Notes under the pieces: model-generated
What the model was told of the DNA's origin: nothing
Database searches by the model: none
The model's input: the letters and a program-made list of their open reading frames with translations, nothing else
Made by a program: the position numbers and the translations under genes
Part shown: one piece after another, positions 37,263-45,380 of the stretch
Numbering within the stretch: position 1 is the first letter of the stretch
Layout of the letters: each line of letters opens with the position of its first letter
Assembly (NCBI RefSeq): GCF_003173755.1
Contig: NZ_CP029553.1
Coordinates: forward strand, 397,001 to 461,000
DNA length: 64,000 nt
Direction: 5' to 3'
From: Methylobacterium terrae
GTDB taxonomy: Bacteria; Pseudomonadota; Alphaproteobacteria; Rhizobiales; Beijerinckiaceae

Positions 37263-38878
37263 GCGGCCTTCCACGGATAGGTCCAGGTCTCGGTCAGGGT
37301 CTGGCCGCGGGCGCGCAGGAAGGCGCGCAGGTCCGTCGCCTGGCCGGCCTTGTCGAGCCGCACGTCGATCGCGGCGCGAAACCCCTTCACGTGGAGGTTC
37401 GGCACCAGCGAGATCGCGGTGATCTTGCCCGCCGTCGTCGAGGGCACGATCTCGACCGCCTTCGGGTCGGTGAGCCAGTAGGCGAGGTCGCCGCCCGAGA
37501 AGTCGACGAGGAAGCGGCGGGTGAGCGGATCGCTGCCGTCGGCCGTGCCGCCGCTCGCCGTGGTGCGGGCGACGTAGGTGTTCACCACCCGGCCGCCGGG
37601 ATGGAGGTCGTCGGTCTCGGCGAGCGCCCGGACCTTGTAGGACAGCTCCACCGCCTCGCCCGGCTGATAGGGCTGCCTGGGCTGCCAGGAGGCCACGATG
37701 TTGTCGTGGGTCTCGTTCTGCGTCGGCAATTCGACGAGGCGCACCGTGCCCTCGCCCCACTCGCCCTGCGGCTCGACCCAGTAGCCCGGGCGGCGGTGAT
37801 AGAACGCCTCAAGGTCCTGGTAGTCCTCGAACACCCGGTCGCGCTGCATCAGCCCGAACCCCTTCGGGTTGCGGTCCTCGAAGGCGGAGATCCAGCGCTC
37901 CTTCGGGTTGCGCAAGGGGCGCCAGATCCACTCGCCGCCGCCGGACTGCATCAGGAGCCCGTCGGAATCGTGCAGTTCGGGCCGGTAATCGTCCGAGTGG
38001 TGGCGGTCGTTCTCGCCGATGAAGAACATCGAGGTCAGCGGCGCGATGCCGACATTGGTCAGCTCCCGGCGCGGATGCAGCGAGCAGCGCACGTCGACCA
38101 CGGTCTCGTCGCCCGGATAGACCAGGAACTGGAACGCGCCCGTGCAGGACGGCCCGTCGAGGAGCGCGTAGATCACCGCCCGGTCGGCGCCCTTCGGCGG
38201 CATCTCGATCCAGAACTCGCGGAAGACCGGGAACTCCTCCGGTCCGCCGACGCCCTCGACGTTGACGGCGAGGCCCCGTGCCGACAGCCCGTAGAGCTGG
38301 TCGCGGCCGAGGAAGCGGTAGTAGCTGGCGCCGAGGAACGAGATCAGCTCGTCGAGGAGGCCGGGCTTGTTGAGGGGGTAGTGCAACCTGAAGCCCGCGA
38401 AGCCGAGGGTGACCGGCAACGGCTTGTCGATGGTGGTGCGACCGTAATCGAACAGGCCGGGCTGGTAGGGGATCGGCGTCGGCACGCCGTCGCGCACCAC
38501 GTTCACGGTCACCGGCCGGGTGTAGAGGAAGCCGAGGTGGAACAGCTGGAGCCGGAACGGCCCGTCCTGGTCCCCGAGCAGCGCCCGGTCGGGCCGGAAG
38601 CGGATGTCGCGCCACGCGTCGTAGTCGAGCGAGGCGAGCGGCGCCGGCAGCGGCGCCACGTTCGTCTCGAAGGGGGCGCCCGCGAGAGCCTTCGCCCGGC
38701 GCACCACCTCGTCGAAGCGGAAGCGCGGCGGACCGGACGGGGCCGGGCTCGGGGCCGGCGGCGGCAGGGCGCTCGGGCCGGGCTGGGTCGGCCCGACCTG
38801 GGCGGAGGCCGCCCGGGAGAGAGCGGCGGTGGAGAGCAGGCCGGCGAGGAGCGCGCGGCGCGAGGGTGCGAGGGTCAT
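37259..38878 (-). CDS. Periplasmic glucan biosynthesis protein, MdoG/MdoD family
   Basis: The 539-residue protein starts with a twin-arginine-like signal (APSRRALLAGLLSTAALSRA, cleavage near ASA-Q), which is typical for MdoD/OpgD. The mature part matches OpgG/OpgD: FRFDEVVRRAKALAGAPFE, YDAWRDIRFRPDRALL, LFHLGFLYTRPVTVNVV, SSYFR-like GASYYRFLGRDQLYGLSARG, TSMFFIGENDRH, and DYRPELHDSDGLLMQSGGGE. These proteins help build or release osmoregulated periplasmic glucans. The glycosyltransferase partner OpgH is not adjacent. A GNAT gene overlaps its 3' end. The ATG at 38878 is chosen because it begins the signal peptide; an upstream ATG would add a low-complexity leader. Confidence 0.9.
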   Translation of the reverse strand: MTLAPSRRALLAGLLSTAALSRAASAQVGPTQPGPSALPPPAPSPAPSGPPRFRFDEVVRRAKALAGAPFETNVAPLPAPLASLDYDAWRDIRFRPDRALLGDQDGPFRLQLFHLGFLYTRPVTVNVVRDGVPTPIPYQPGLFDYGRTTIDKPLPVTLGFAGFRLHYPLNKPGLLDELISFLGASYYRFLGRDQLYGLSARGLAVNVEGVGGPEEFPVFREFWIEMPPKGADRAVIYALLDGPSCTGAFQFLVYPGDETVVDVRCSLHPRRELTNVGIAPLTSMFFIGENDRHHSDDYRPELHDSDGLLMQSGGGEWIWRPLRNPKERWISAFEDRNPKGFGLMQRDRVFEDYQDLEAFYHRRPGYWVEPQGEWGEGTVRLVELPTQNETHDNIVASWQPRQPYQPGEAVELSYKVRALAETDDLHPGGRVVNTYVARTTASGGTADGSDPLTRRFLVDFSGGDLAYWLTDPKAVEIVPSTTAGKITAISLVPNLHVKGFRAAIDVRLDKAGQATDLRAFLRARGQTLTETWTYPWKAA

Positions 38879-39577
38879 GGTGATCCAGAGAGTAAGGCGC
38901 GCGTCCTGAACGCGCGCCCCTGCGCGTCGCCGGGTTGAATGGCCCGTCCGGCGCCGGTTGAGAAGGCCCCGTCGCATGACGGTTTCTCCATGGGACGAAG
39001 CCCGGCCGTGTCTCCCGCGCCACGCCTGAAAAATCGGGCGGAAATCCGCCCGGCGGGGCTTGCGGCGAGGGGGCATGGTCCGTATCTACCGCCTTGCCCA
39101 ATTTCGCACGTGCCTGTGGCCGCGTGCCGGTTGGTGGGCATCCGGACAAGAGGCCGGACAGCCGCCAGGGGTCTTAAAGGATCGATGGCCGGGAAGGGTG
39201 GATCCCTCCGGCCGGCATCCAGGTGGCGACACCGGACCCCGACAACAACCGGCAGCCGGAGGCAAAACCGGCGAACCCCGCTCTCCACGGGGGACGCAGC
39301 TTAAAGCAACGACGAACGGGCTTTTTTGGTCTCGTCGGCCCTCCAAAGGCCGACACCGAAGAGGCTTGTTTCTCCTTGCCCCGAGTGCGGATCGGGTTTC
39401 CCCGTTCCAAGCAAAGGCAGCTTCCGGGTGCTCTGCGCCCGCGTCGCACGGCGTGTCTCCACAGCACGTTCGCGCCGCGCCGCATCGCCCCCTGACGCCG
39501 GACGGCCGACGCGCGCCGTCTCGATCTCGACTTCGGGTTCCCGCGGGAGCCCTCTCGAACCTTTGGTGGGGCTGATC
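38879..39577 (+). promoter_or_regulatory. Long intergenic leader of the ornithine decarboxylase gene with alternative hairpins
   Basis: About 700 bases without a convincing gene. Near 39310 two stems share bases. CGACGA (39310-39315) can pair with TCGTCG (39332-39337) around a loop containing CTTTTTTGG, or GTCGGCC (39334-39340) can pair with GGCCGAC (39348-39354). The stems are mutually exclusive because 39334-39337 belong to both. In alphaproteobacteria ornithine decarboxylase genes are known to carry a structured leader (the speF motif); whether this is a member cannot be decided by eye. Between 39360 and 39577 nothing else was recognised. Confidence 0.45.
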
Positions 39578-40744
39578 ATGACCGATCGCATCCGCGATTT
39601 CCTGCGCGTGCGCCGCGAGCTCGGCCGGGACGAGGGTCCCGTGATGGTGCTCGACCTCGACGTCGTGCGCGACAACTACACCGCCTTCGCCCGCGCCCTG
39701 CTGGACACCCGGGTCTTCTACGCCGTCAAGGCGAACCCGGCCCCCGAGGTGCTGCGCGCGCTCGCCGAGATGGGCTCCTGCTTCGACACCGCCTCGGTGG
39801 TCGAGGTGCAGATGGCGCTGGCCGCCGGCGCCACCGCCGACCGCGTGTCGTTCGGCAACACCATCAAGAAGGAGCGCTGCATCGCCCGCGCGCTGCAGCT
39901 CGGCGTGCGGCTCTTCGCCGTCGACTGCCAGGCCGAGGTCGACAAGATCGCCCGCGCCGCCGACGCGGTCAAGGTTGCCCGCGAGGACGTGCAGGTGTTC
40001 TGCCGCATCCTGTGCGACGGCGCCGGCGCCGAGTGGCCGCTCTCGCGCAAGTTCGGCTGCGTGCCGGAGATGGCGGTGGACGTGCTCGAGCACGCCACCC
40101 GGGCGGGCCTCCACGCCTACGGCGTGTCGTTCCACGTCGGCTCGCAGCAGGGCAACACGGAAGCCTGGGACGGGGCGCTCGCCTCCGCCTCGATGATCTT
40201 CCGCGAATGCGCGACCCGCGGCATCCATCTGTCGATGGTGAACCTCGGCGGCGGCTTCCCGACCAAGTACCTCAAGGCGGTGCCGGGCGTGGAATCCTAC
40301 GGCGACGCGATCTTCCGGGCGCTGACCAAGCATTTCGGCAACCAGCTCCCCGAGACGATCATCGAGCCGGGCCGCGGCATGGTCGGCAACGCCGGCGTGA
40401 TCGAGGCCGAGGTGGTGCTGGTCTCGCAGAAGTCGGACGCCCCCGACGAGGTGCGGTGGGTCTACCTCGACATCGGCAAGTTCGGCGGGCTCGCCGAGAC
40501 GATGGACGAGTCGATCCGCTACCGCATCGTCACCGAGCACGACGAGGACCGCACGGTCCCCTGCGTGCTCGCCGGCCCGACCTGCGACTCGGCCGACGTG
40601 CTCTACGAGAAGACCCCGTACCCGCTGCCGATCTCGCTGTCGATCGGCGACAAGGTGCTGATCGAGGGGGCTGGCGCCTACACCACCACCTATGCGGCGG
40701 TGGCGTTCAACGGCTTCCCGCCGCTCCAGTCCTACGTGATCTGA
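39578..40744 (+). CDS. Ornithine (or lysine/ornithine) decarboxylase, group IV PLP fold
   Basis: The 388-residue protein has the alanine-racemase-like PLP barrel of eukaryotic-type ornithine decarboxylases. The Schiff-base lysine is Lys51 in FYAVKANPAPEVL. VSFHVGSQQ, NLGGGFPTKY and IIEPGRGMVGNAGV bind the PLP phosphate. The catalytic cysteine is Cys336 in GPTCDSADVLYEK. It makes putrescine, the first step of polyamine synthesis, in the cytoplasm. The ATG at 39578 sits where homologues start. A strong hairpin follows the stop. The next gene is a GNAT acetyltransferase, a frequent neighbour in this group. Confidence 0.93.
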   Translation: MTDRIRDFLRVRRELGRDEGPVMVLDLDVVRDNYTAFARALLDTRVFYAVKANPAPEVLRALAEMGSCFDTASVVEVQMALAAGATADRVSFGNTIKKERCIARALQLGVRLFAVDCQAEVDKIARAADAVKVAREDVQVFCRILCDGAGAEWPLSRKFGCVPEMAVDVLEHATRAGLHAYGVSFHVGSQQGNTEAWDGALASASMIFRECATRGIHLSMVNLGGGFPTKYLKAVPGVESYGDAIFRALTKHFGNQLPETIIEPGRGMVGNAGVIEAEVVLVSQKSDAPDEVRWVYLDIGKFGGLAETMDESIRYRIVTEHDEDRTVPCVLAGPTCDSADVLYEKTPYPLPISLSIGDKVLIEGAGAYTTTYAAVAFNGFPPLQSYVI

Positions 40745-40745
40745 T

Positions 40746-40772
40746 CGTTCTGCGCCTTCGGGGCGCAGAACG
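40746..40772 (+). terminator. Perfect hairpin after the ornithine decarboxylase gene
   Basis: CGTTCTGCGCC pairs with GGCGCAGAACG (11 bp) around loop TTCGG, starting one base after the TGA at 40742-40744. There is no T tract, but stem and position fit a transcription terminator or a 3'-end stabilising hairpin. Confidence 0.7.
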
Positions 40773-40922
40773 CCGGAACGATGCGCCGGGTCGGCCGTTC
40801 TGACGGGCCCCGGCGCGTCCGCGCCTGCATCCATCATCCCACGAGTCCCGGACGGCCTGCCGCGCGCGGCAGGTGCGAGGGCTGTCCTTTGCCCGTTTTG
40901 TCAGTCTCGGGAGGGTACGGCC

Positions 40923-41459
40923 GTGATCGAGATCCGCGACGAGCGCGCCGCCGATATCGCCGCCCGCGAGCACCTGCTCGATGCGTGCTTCGGCGAGGCC
41001 CGCTTCACCAAGACCTGCGAGCGCCTGCGCGAGGGCCGCCTGCCGGCGGACGGCCTCGCCCTGGTGGTCGAGATGCAGGATCGCCTGGTCGCCACATTGC
41101 GCCTGTGGCACGTCGAGGCCGGCGACCGCCCCGCCCTGATGCTCGGGCCGATCGCGGTCGATCCGGGCCTGCACGGGCTCGGGATCGGCAACCGGCTGAT
41201 GCGCGAGGCGCTGGAGCGTGCGGCCTCGCTCGGCCACCGGGCGGTGATCCTGGTGGGCGATGCGCCCTACTACGCCCGCTTCGGCTTCACCCGCGAGCGG
41301 GTCGGGCGCTTGCGCCTGCCCGGCCCCTACGCGCCGGAGCGGTTCTTGGGCCTCGACCTCGTGCCCGGCGCGCTCGACGGCGCGACCGGCATGGTGCGGG
41401 CGACCGGGCGGGTGGTGCCGGGCACCCTGCCGGTGGAGGCGTTCCGCGTGGCGGCGTGA
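40923..41459 (+). CDS. GNAT-family N-acetyltransferase (YhbS-like)
   Basis: The 178-residue protein begins MIEIRDERAADIAAREHLLD and has the GNAT motif A LGPIAVDPGLHGLGIGNRLM with RAVILVGDAPYYARFGFTRE, the typical YhbS/predicted-acetyltransferase end. It starts with GTG at 40923. Being next to ornithine decarboxylase suggests a polyamine or related amine as acceptor, but this is inference. The decarboxylase terminator-like hairpin lies between them, so it may have its own promoter. Confidence 0.87.
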   Translation: MIEIRDERAADIAAREHLLDACFGEARFTKTCERLREGRLPADGLALVVEMQDRLVATLRLWHVEAGDRPALMLGPIAVDPGLHGLGIGNRLMREALERAASLGHRAVILVGDAPYYARFGFTRERVGRLRLPGPYAPERFLGLDLVPGALDGATGMVRATGRVVPGTLPVEAFRVAA

Positions 41460-41479
41460 ATTCCGGAAGGCGCGCGCTT

Positions 41480-41620
41480 CTCCTCTCCCCGCCTGGCGGG
41501 GAGAGGGGGTGTCTCAGTATGAGGCTCTTGCGGGAAATCCCCCCTCACCCTCGGCTGGCGCCTCACTCCGTCGACGACGGGGGCGCCGGGGCCCTCTCCC
41601 CGCCCGCGGGGAGAGGAGGA
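41480..41620. repeat. Dispersed palindromic repeat, family A, copy 4
   Basis: The left hairpin is CTCTCCCCGCCTGGCGGGGAGAG, then GGGGTGTCTCAGTATGAGG. The right end contains CCCCCTCACCCTCGG further in and the hairpin CTCTCCCCGCCCGCGGGGAGAG. The layout matches the copy at 3661 in the reverse direction. It lies between the convergent GNAT and TetR genes, filling almost the whole gap. Confidence 0.8.
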
Positions 41621-41653
41621 CGCGCACGGAGGCGGCGAGAAAACTTCCGGTCT

Positions 41654-42283
41654 TCATCCCCCCACCGCCCGCACCTGCGCCGCCCTCTCCGCCCCGATCC
41701 CCCGCGCGCCCTCGGCGATCAGCCGCGTGACGAGGTCCGCGTAATCCGCCCGGGTCAGCCCGGCGCCGGGCTTGAACCAGAGGTAGTGCCAGTTGACCAT
41801 GCCGAAGAACGACATGGTCACGGGCTTGAGGAGCGCCGTCCCGGCGAGGTGCGGCGCAACCCCGGCGATCGCCTCGGAGAACAGGCGCACCAATTCGCGC
41901 TCGCTCGCCTTCACCTCCGCCTGCCGCTCGGGCGAGAGCAGGCCCAGATGGTTGATCTGCACCTTGTGCTGGGCGTCGGCGTCCCGGTACGCCTCGAGCA
42001 GCGCCTCGCTGAGGCTGCGCAGCCGCGGCTCGGGCGGCAGCCCCGGGCGGTCGGCGGCCTCGACCGCTTCCAGCAGCTCCTCGAGGTGCCGCCGGATCAC
42101 GTCGAACAGGATCTCGTCCTTGTCGCGGTAGTAATGGTAGAGGTTCGCCTTCGAGACGCCGCAGGCCTCGGCGATCCGGCTCATCGAGGCGCGGTCGTAG
42201 CCGTGGGCGGCGAACAGCTCGGCCGAGCGATCGAGGATCGCCCGGCGCTTGTCGTCGTAGTCGCTGGCGCGGGTGCGGGCCAT
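41654..42283 (-). CDS. TetR-family transcriptional regulator (PaaR-like)
   Basis: The 209-residue protein has an N-terminal TetR helix-turn-helix: ILDRSAELFAAHGYDRASMS, then RIAEACGVSKANLYHYYRDK. The C-terminal ligand domain is helical (QINHLGLLSPERQAEVKASE; MSFFGMVNWHYLWFKPGAGL). It lies 27 bases after paaK and at the end of the paaG-paaI-paaK run. TetR regulators in this position repress phenylacetate genes and respond to phenylacetyl-CoA in other proteobacteria; here that is inferred from context. The inverted repeat at 45194-45207, next to the -10 of the paaG promoter, is its best candidate target. Confidence 0.88.
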   Translation of the reverse strand: MARTRASDYDDKRRAILDRSAELFAAHGYDRASMSRIAEACGVSKANLYHYYRDKDEILFDVIRRHLEELLEAVEAADRPGLPPEPRLRSLSEALLEAYRDADAQHKVQINHLGLLSPERQAEVKASERELVRLFSEAIAGVAPHLAGTALLKPVTMSFFGMVNWHYLWFKPGAGLTRADYADLVTRLIAEGARGIGAERAAQVRAVGG

Positions 42284-42310
42284 GGGGTCTCGTCGCTGCT
42301 CGTCTGGTCG

Positions 42311-43645
42311 CTAGCCCCGGGGGCGCTGGTCGATGACGCGGCGGGCCTTGCCGAGGGAGCGCTCGATGCCGCCCGGCGGCAGGACTTCGACCGTCGCGGT
42401 GATCCCGATCGTGTCCTTGACCGCGTGGCAGAGCCGGTCGGCCGCGGCCTCGCGCAGGTCCGCGATGTCGGCCTCCGGCCGCGCCTCGACGCGGATCGTC
42501 ATCGTGTCCATCCGGCCTTCGCGCGCCAGCACCACCTGGTAATGGGCCGAGAGGGCCGGGATCTGGAGGATCTTCTCCTCGATCTGGCTCGGGAAGACGT
42601 TGACCCCGCGCACGATCATCATGTCGTCGGAGCGGCCGGTGATCTTCTCCATCCGCCGCATCGCCCGGGCGGTGCCCGGCAGCAGCCGGGTCAGGTCGCG
42701 GGTGCGGTAGCGGATCACCGGCATCGCCTGCTTGGTGAGCGAGGTGAAGACGAGTTCCCCCTCCTCCCCGTCCGGCAGCACCTCGCCGGTGCGCGGATCG
42801 ACGATCTCCGGGTAGAAGTGGTCCTCCCAGACGTGCAGCCCGTCCTTGGTCTCGACGCACTCGCTCGCCACCCCCGGCCCCATCACCTCGGACAGGCCGT
42901 AGATGTCGACGGCGTGGAGGTCGAACGCCTCCTCGATCTCGCTCCGCATCGCGTTGGTCCAGGGCTCGGCCCCGAAGATGCCGACCTTGAGCGAGGAGGC
43001 CCGCGGATCGAGCCCCTGGCGCCGGAACTCGTCGAGGATCGCCAGCATGTAGGACGGCGTCACCATGATGATGTCGGGCTTGAAGTCCTGGATCAGCTGG
43101 ACCTGGCGCTCGGTCATCCCGCCCGACATCGGGATCACCGTGCAGCCGAGGCGCTCGGCGCCGTAATGGGCGCCCAAGCCTCCGGTGAACAGCCCGTAGC
43201 CGTAGGCGACGTGGATCAGCATCCCGGGCCGCCCGCCCGCAGCGCGGATCGAGCGCGCCACCACGTCGGCCCAGGTGTCGATGTCGGCCCGGGTGTAGCC
43301 GACCACCGTCGGCTTGCCGGTGGTGCCCGACGAGGCGTGGATGCGCGCCACCTCCTCGCGCGGCACCGCGAACATGCCGAAGGGGTAGTTCGCCCGGAGA
43401 TCCGCCTTCGCCGTGAAGGGGAAGCGGGCGAGGTCGGGCAGGTCCCGGAAGTCGCCCGGGTGCACGCCGGCCGCGTCGAAGGCGGCGCGGTAATGGGGGA
43501 CGTTGGAATAGGCGTGGTGCAGGGTCTCGCGCAGCTTCTCGCGCTGCCAGGCGGCGAGTTCGGCCCGCGAGGCGGTCTCGAACCGGTCGAGCTCGGAGGC
43601 GTCCGGCACCATGCGGGCGAGCTTGCGGGGGGCGATCTGGAGCAT
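42311..43645 (-). CDS. paaK: Phenylacetate-CoA ligase
   Basis: The 444-residue protein is the normal length for PaaK. The ATP-binding P-loop is ASSGTTGKPTVVGYT, the later motifs are YGLSEVMGPGVASEC, LVFTSLTKQAMPVIRYRTRD and the hinge TGRSDDMMIVRGVNVFPSQIE; the C-terminal lysine lies in IERSLGKARRVIDQR. It activates phenylacetate (or a related aryl acetate) to the CoA thioester, the first step of aerobic phenylacetate breakdown. A 216-bp repeat-bearing gap separates it from paaI upstream; the tetR gene follows. Confidence 0.95.
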   Translation of the reverse strand: MLQIAPRKLARMVPDASELDRFETASRAELAAWQREKLRETLHHAYSNVPHYRAAFDAAGVHPGDFRDLPDLARFPFTAKADLRANYPFGMFAVPREEVARIHASSGTTGKPTVVGYTRADIDTWADVVARSIRAAGGRPGMLIHVAYGYGLFTGGLGAHYGAERLGCTVIPMSGGMTERQVQLIQDFKPDIIMVTPSYMLAILDEFRRQGLDPRASSLKVGIFGAEPWTNAMRSEIEEAFDLHAVDIYGLSEVMGPGVASECVETKDGLHVWEDHFYPEIVDPRTGEVLPDGEEGELVFTSLTKQAMPVIRYRTRDLTRLLPGTARAMRRMEKITGRSDDMMIVRGVNVFPSQIEEKILQIPALSAHYQVVLAREGRMDTMTIRVEARPEADIADLREAAADRLCHAVKDTIGITATVEVLPPGGIERSLGKARRVIDQRPRG

Positions 43646-43690
43646 GGCGTCTCTCCCTGGCGTGTTTTCGACTTTCTATTCGCAGACTAA

Positions 43691-43851
43691 CCCGATCATC
43701 CCACTTGCGAGCTCATCCTGAGGAGCGAGCCGAGCGAGCCTCGAAGGAAGGCTCCGGAAGTCTACGCTCGCCCTGGAGCCCTCCGTCGAGGTCGGTCGGT
43801 TTTCAATCGACCGACACCTCCTCAGGATGAGGTCGCAGGCGGGATCGGGGA
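43691..43851. repeat. Dispersed palindromic repeat, family C, full copy
   Basis: CCCGATCATCCCACTTGCGA and GCTCATCCTGAGGAG form the left arm; CTCCTCAGGATGAGGTCGCA and GGCGGGATCGGG form the right arm, which is its reverse complement with few mismatches over about 34 bases. Inside is a smaller stem TCGGTCG/CGACCGA. A fragment with CCTCAGCATGAGGTCGCGCG lies at 46816. It separates paaK from paaI, and could affect the message between them. Confidence 0.7.
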
Positions 43852-43861
43852 AAGATGGCGT

Positions 43862-44326
43862 TCAGCCGGGCTCCACTCGGTCCGGCGACGCCGCCCCGCC
43901 CTCCCCCGCCAGCACCGTCCCCGGCACGGTGCGCGAGTGGCCGCGGAACTCCGCCACCGCCCGGCCCTCCGCATCCGTGACCGTCACGTCGTAGATCCCG
44001 GAGCGTCCCTCGCGCACCCGCTCGACGGCCCGCGCCGTCAGCACCTCGCCGCGCTTGCCCGGCCGCAGGAACGTCACCGCACAATGCTGCGCCACCGCCC
44101 GCTGGTCGTAGGCGTTGCACGCGAAGGCGAAGGCCGAGTCGGCGAGCGCGAAGAGGAAGCCGCCGTGGCAGGAGCCGTGGCCGTTCACCATGTCGTCGCG
44201 CACGCGCATCGACAAGACCGCCTCTCCCGGGCCGACATGGTCGAGGGACATCCCGAGCCCCTGGCTCGCCCGGTCCCCGGCCCACATCGCCTCGGCGCAG
44301 GCGCGGGCGAGCTCGTCGGGGCTCAC
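43862..44326 (-). CDS. paaI: Hotdog-fold thioesterase, PaaI type
   Basis: The 154-residue protein has the PaaI hotdog signature VNGHGSCHGGFLFALADSAFAF with the catalytic Asp in the LADS turn, followed by HCAVTFLRPGKRGEVLTARA. It hydrolyses hydroxylated phenylacetyl-CoA or stalled ring-CoA intermediates to free CoA. Its ATG at 44326 overlaps the stop of paaG by four bases, so the two are translationally coupled. The C terminus has an extension rich in Gly and Ala not needed for the fold. Confidence 0.92.
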   Translation of the reverse strand: MSPDELARACAEAMWAGDRASQGLGMSLDHVGPGEAVLSMRVRDDMVNGHGSCHGGFLFALADSAFAFACNAYDQRAVAQHCAVTFLRPGKRGEVLTARAVERVREGRSGIYDVTVTDAEGRAVAEFRGHSRTVPGTVLAGEGGAASPDRVEPG

Positions 44327-45138
44327 CGCTTGCGCCCGGTGAAGCGGGCCGGGCGCTTCTCCAAGAAGGCCGCCACGCCCTCGCGGTAATCCGGCGAGCG
44401 CCCGGCCTCTCCTTGAAGGTCGCTCTCGACCTGGAGCTGCTGGTCGAGGTCGTTCGTCTCCGAGGCGTCCAGCGCGCGGCGGATGAGGGCGAGGCCGTAG
44501 GTCGGGGCCTGCGCGAGCTGGGCGGCCAGCCGATGGGCCTCGGCCATCAGCGCGGCGTCGTCGATCACCCGCCAGATCATGCCCCAGGCCTCCGCCTGCT
44601 CGGCGGTGATCGGCTCGGCCAAGAGCGCCATGCCGCGGGCGCGCGCCCGGCCGGCGAGGCGCGGCAAGAGCCAGGTGCCGCCGGCATCCGGGATCAGGCC
44701 GAGCTTGGCGAAGGCCTGGAGGAACTTCGCCGAGCGCGCGGCGAGGACGAGGTCGCCGTGGAAGGCGAGGCTGGCGCCGGCCCCGGCCGCGACGCCGTTG
44801 ACGGCGCAGATCAGCGGCATCGGCAACTCGCGGATCTGACGCACCAGCGGGTTGTAGAATTCCTCGAGGGTGCGCGAGAGGTCCGGCTCGACGTCGGGCG
44901 CGAAGTTACGGGCCGAGAGGTCCTGGCCGGCGCAGAAGCCGCGGCCCGCCCCGGTGAGGATCAGCGCCCGGCACTCCGGATCGGCCGACGCATCGCTCAG
45001 GGCGGCCCGCAGGGCGAGGTGCAGCGGCTCGTTGAAGGCGTTGAGCCGATCGGGCCGGTTGAGCACCAGCACGCGGTAGCCCGCGTGGCTTTCCGTCAGG
45101 ACCAGCGCTTCGCCCGTCCCGCTCGTTGCCTCACTCAT
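44323..45138 (-). CDS. paaG: Enoyl-CoA hydratase/isomerase, PaaG-like
   Basis: The 271-residue crotonase has the oxyanion segments LTGAGRGFCAGQDLSARN and CAVNGVAAGAGASLAFHGDL, and LPRLAGRARARGMALLAEPI. AFAKLGLIPDAGGTWLLPRL carries an acidic residue where PaaG-type isomerases have their catalytic Asp. PaaG isomerises the ring epoxide of phenylacetyl-CoA to an oxepin. As first gene of the paa run it follows the promoter at 45210-45236. The ATG at 45138 is chosen over an upstream frame extension because it matches homologues. Confidence 0.9.
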   Translation of the reverse strand: MSEATSGTGEALVLTESHAGYRVLVLNRPDRLNAFNEPLHLALRAALSDASADPECRALILTGAGRGFCAGQDLSARNFAPDVEPDLSRTLEEFYNPLVRQIRELPMPLICAVNGVAAGAGASLAFHGDLVLAARSAKFLQAFAKLGLIPDAGGTWLLPRLAGRARARGMALLAEPITAEQAEAWGMIWRVIDDAALMAEAHRLAAQLAQAPTYGLALIRRALDASETNDLDQQLQVESDLQGEAGRSPDYREGVAAFLEKRPARFTGRKR

Positions 45139-45193
45139 CGGTGCGTCCTCCCCGTCGCACCGTGTCGGGTCTCCCCGCCGGCGCGATCTATTG

Positions 45194-45207
45194 ACCAACC
45201 GGACGGT
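45194..45207. promoter_or_regulatory. TetR-type inverted repeat at the paaG start point
   Basis: ACCAACCGGACGGT is an imperfect palindrome (ACC..CCGG..GGT). It lies a few bases downstream of the minus-strand -10 element and so covers the likely transcription start of paaG. A TetR protein bound here would block RNA polymerase. It is also within the divergent region upstream of livK and may control both. Confidence 0.5.
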
Positions 45208-45209
45208 AA

Positions 45210-45236
45210 ATTATAAATCTCGAGGTACGAAGTCAA
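45210..45236 (-). promoter_or_regulatory. Promoter of the paaG-paaI-paaK-tetR unit
   Basis: Reading the minus strand, TTGACT (45236-45231) is followed after 15 bases by a perfect TATAAT (45215-45210). The spacer is two bases short of optimal. The block is strongly A/T rich within a GC-rich region, and is 72 bases upstream of the paaG ATG. A short spacer is typical of promoters that need help or are tightly repressed. Confidence 0.55.
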
Positions 45237-45380
45237 ACGCTCGACGCCGTTAGCCGAACGCCAGGGTGGACGGACGCCGCGCGGGATTGCAAAGCACGAA
45301 CGGACGGGCTCAACGAGGCCCGCGATGGCGGCGACCGGACCGAACGACCGGCGCGGCCCGCATAAGGGGAGGACACCACC

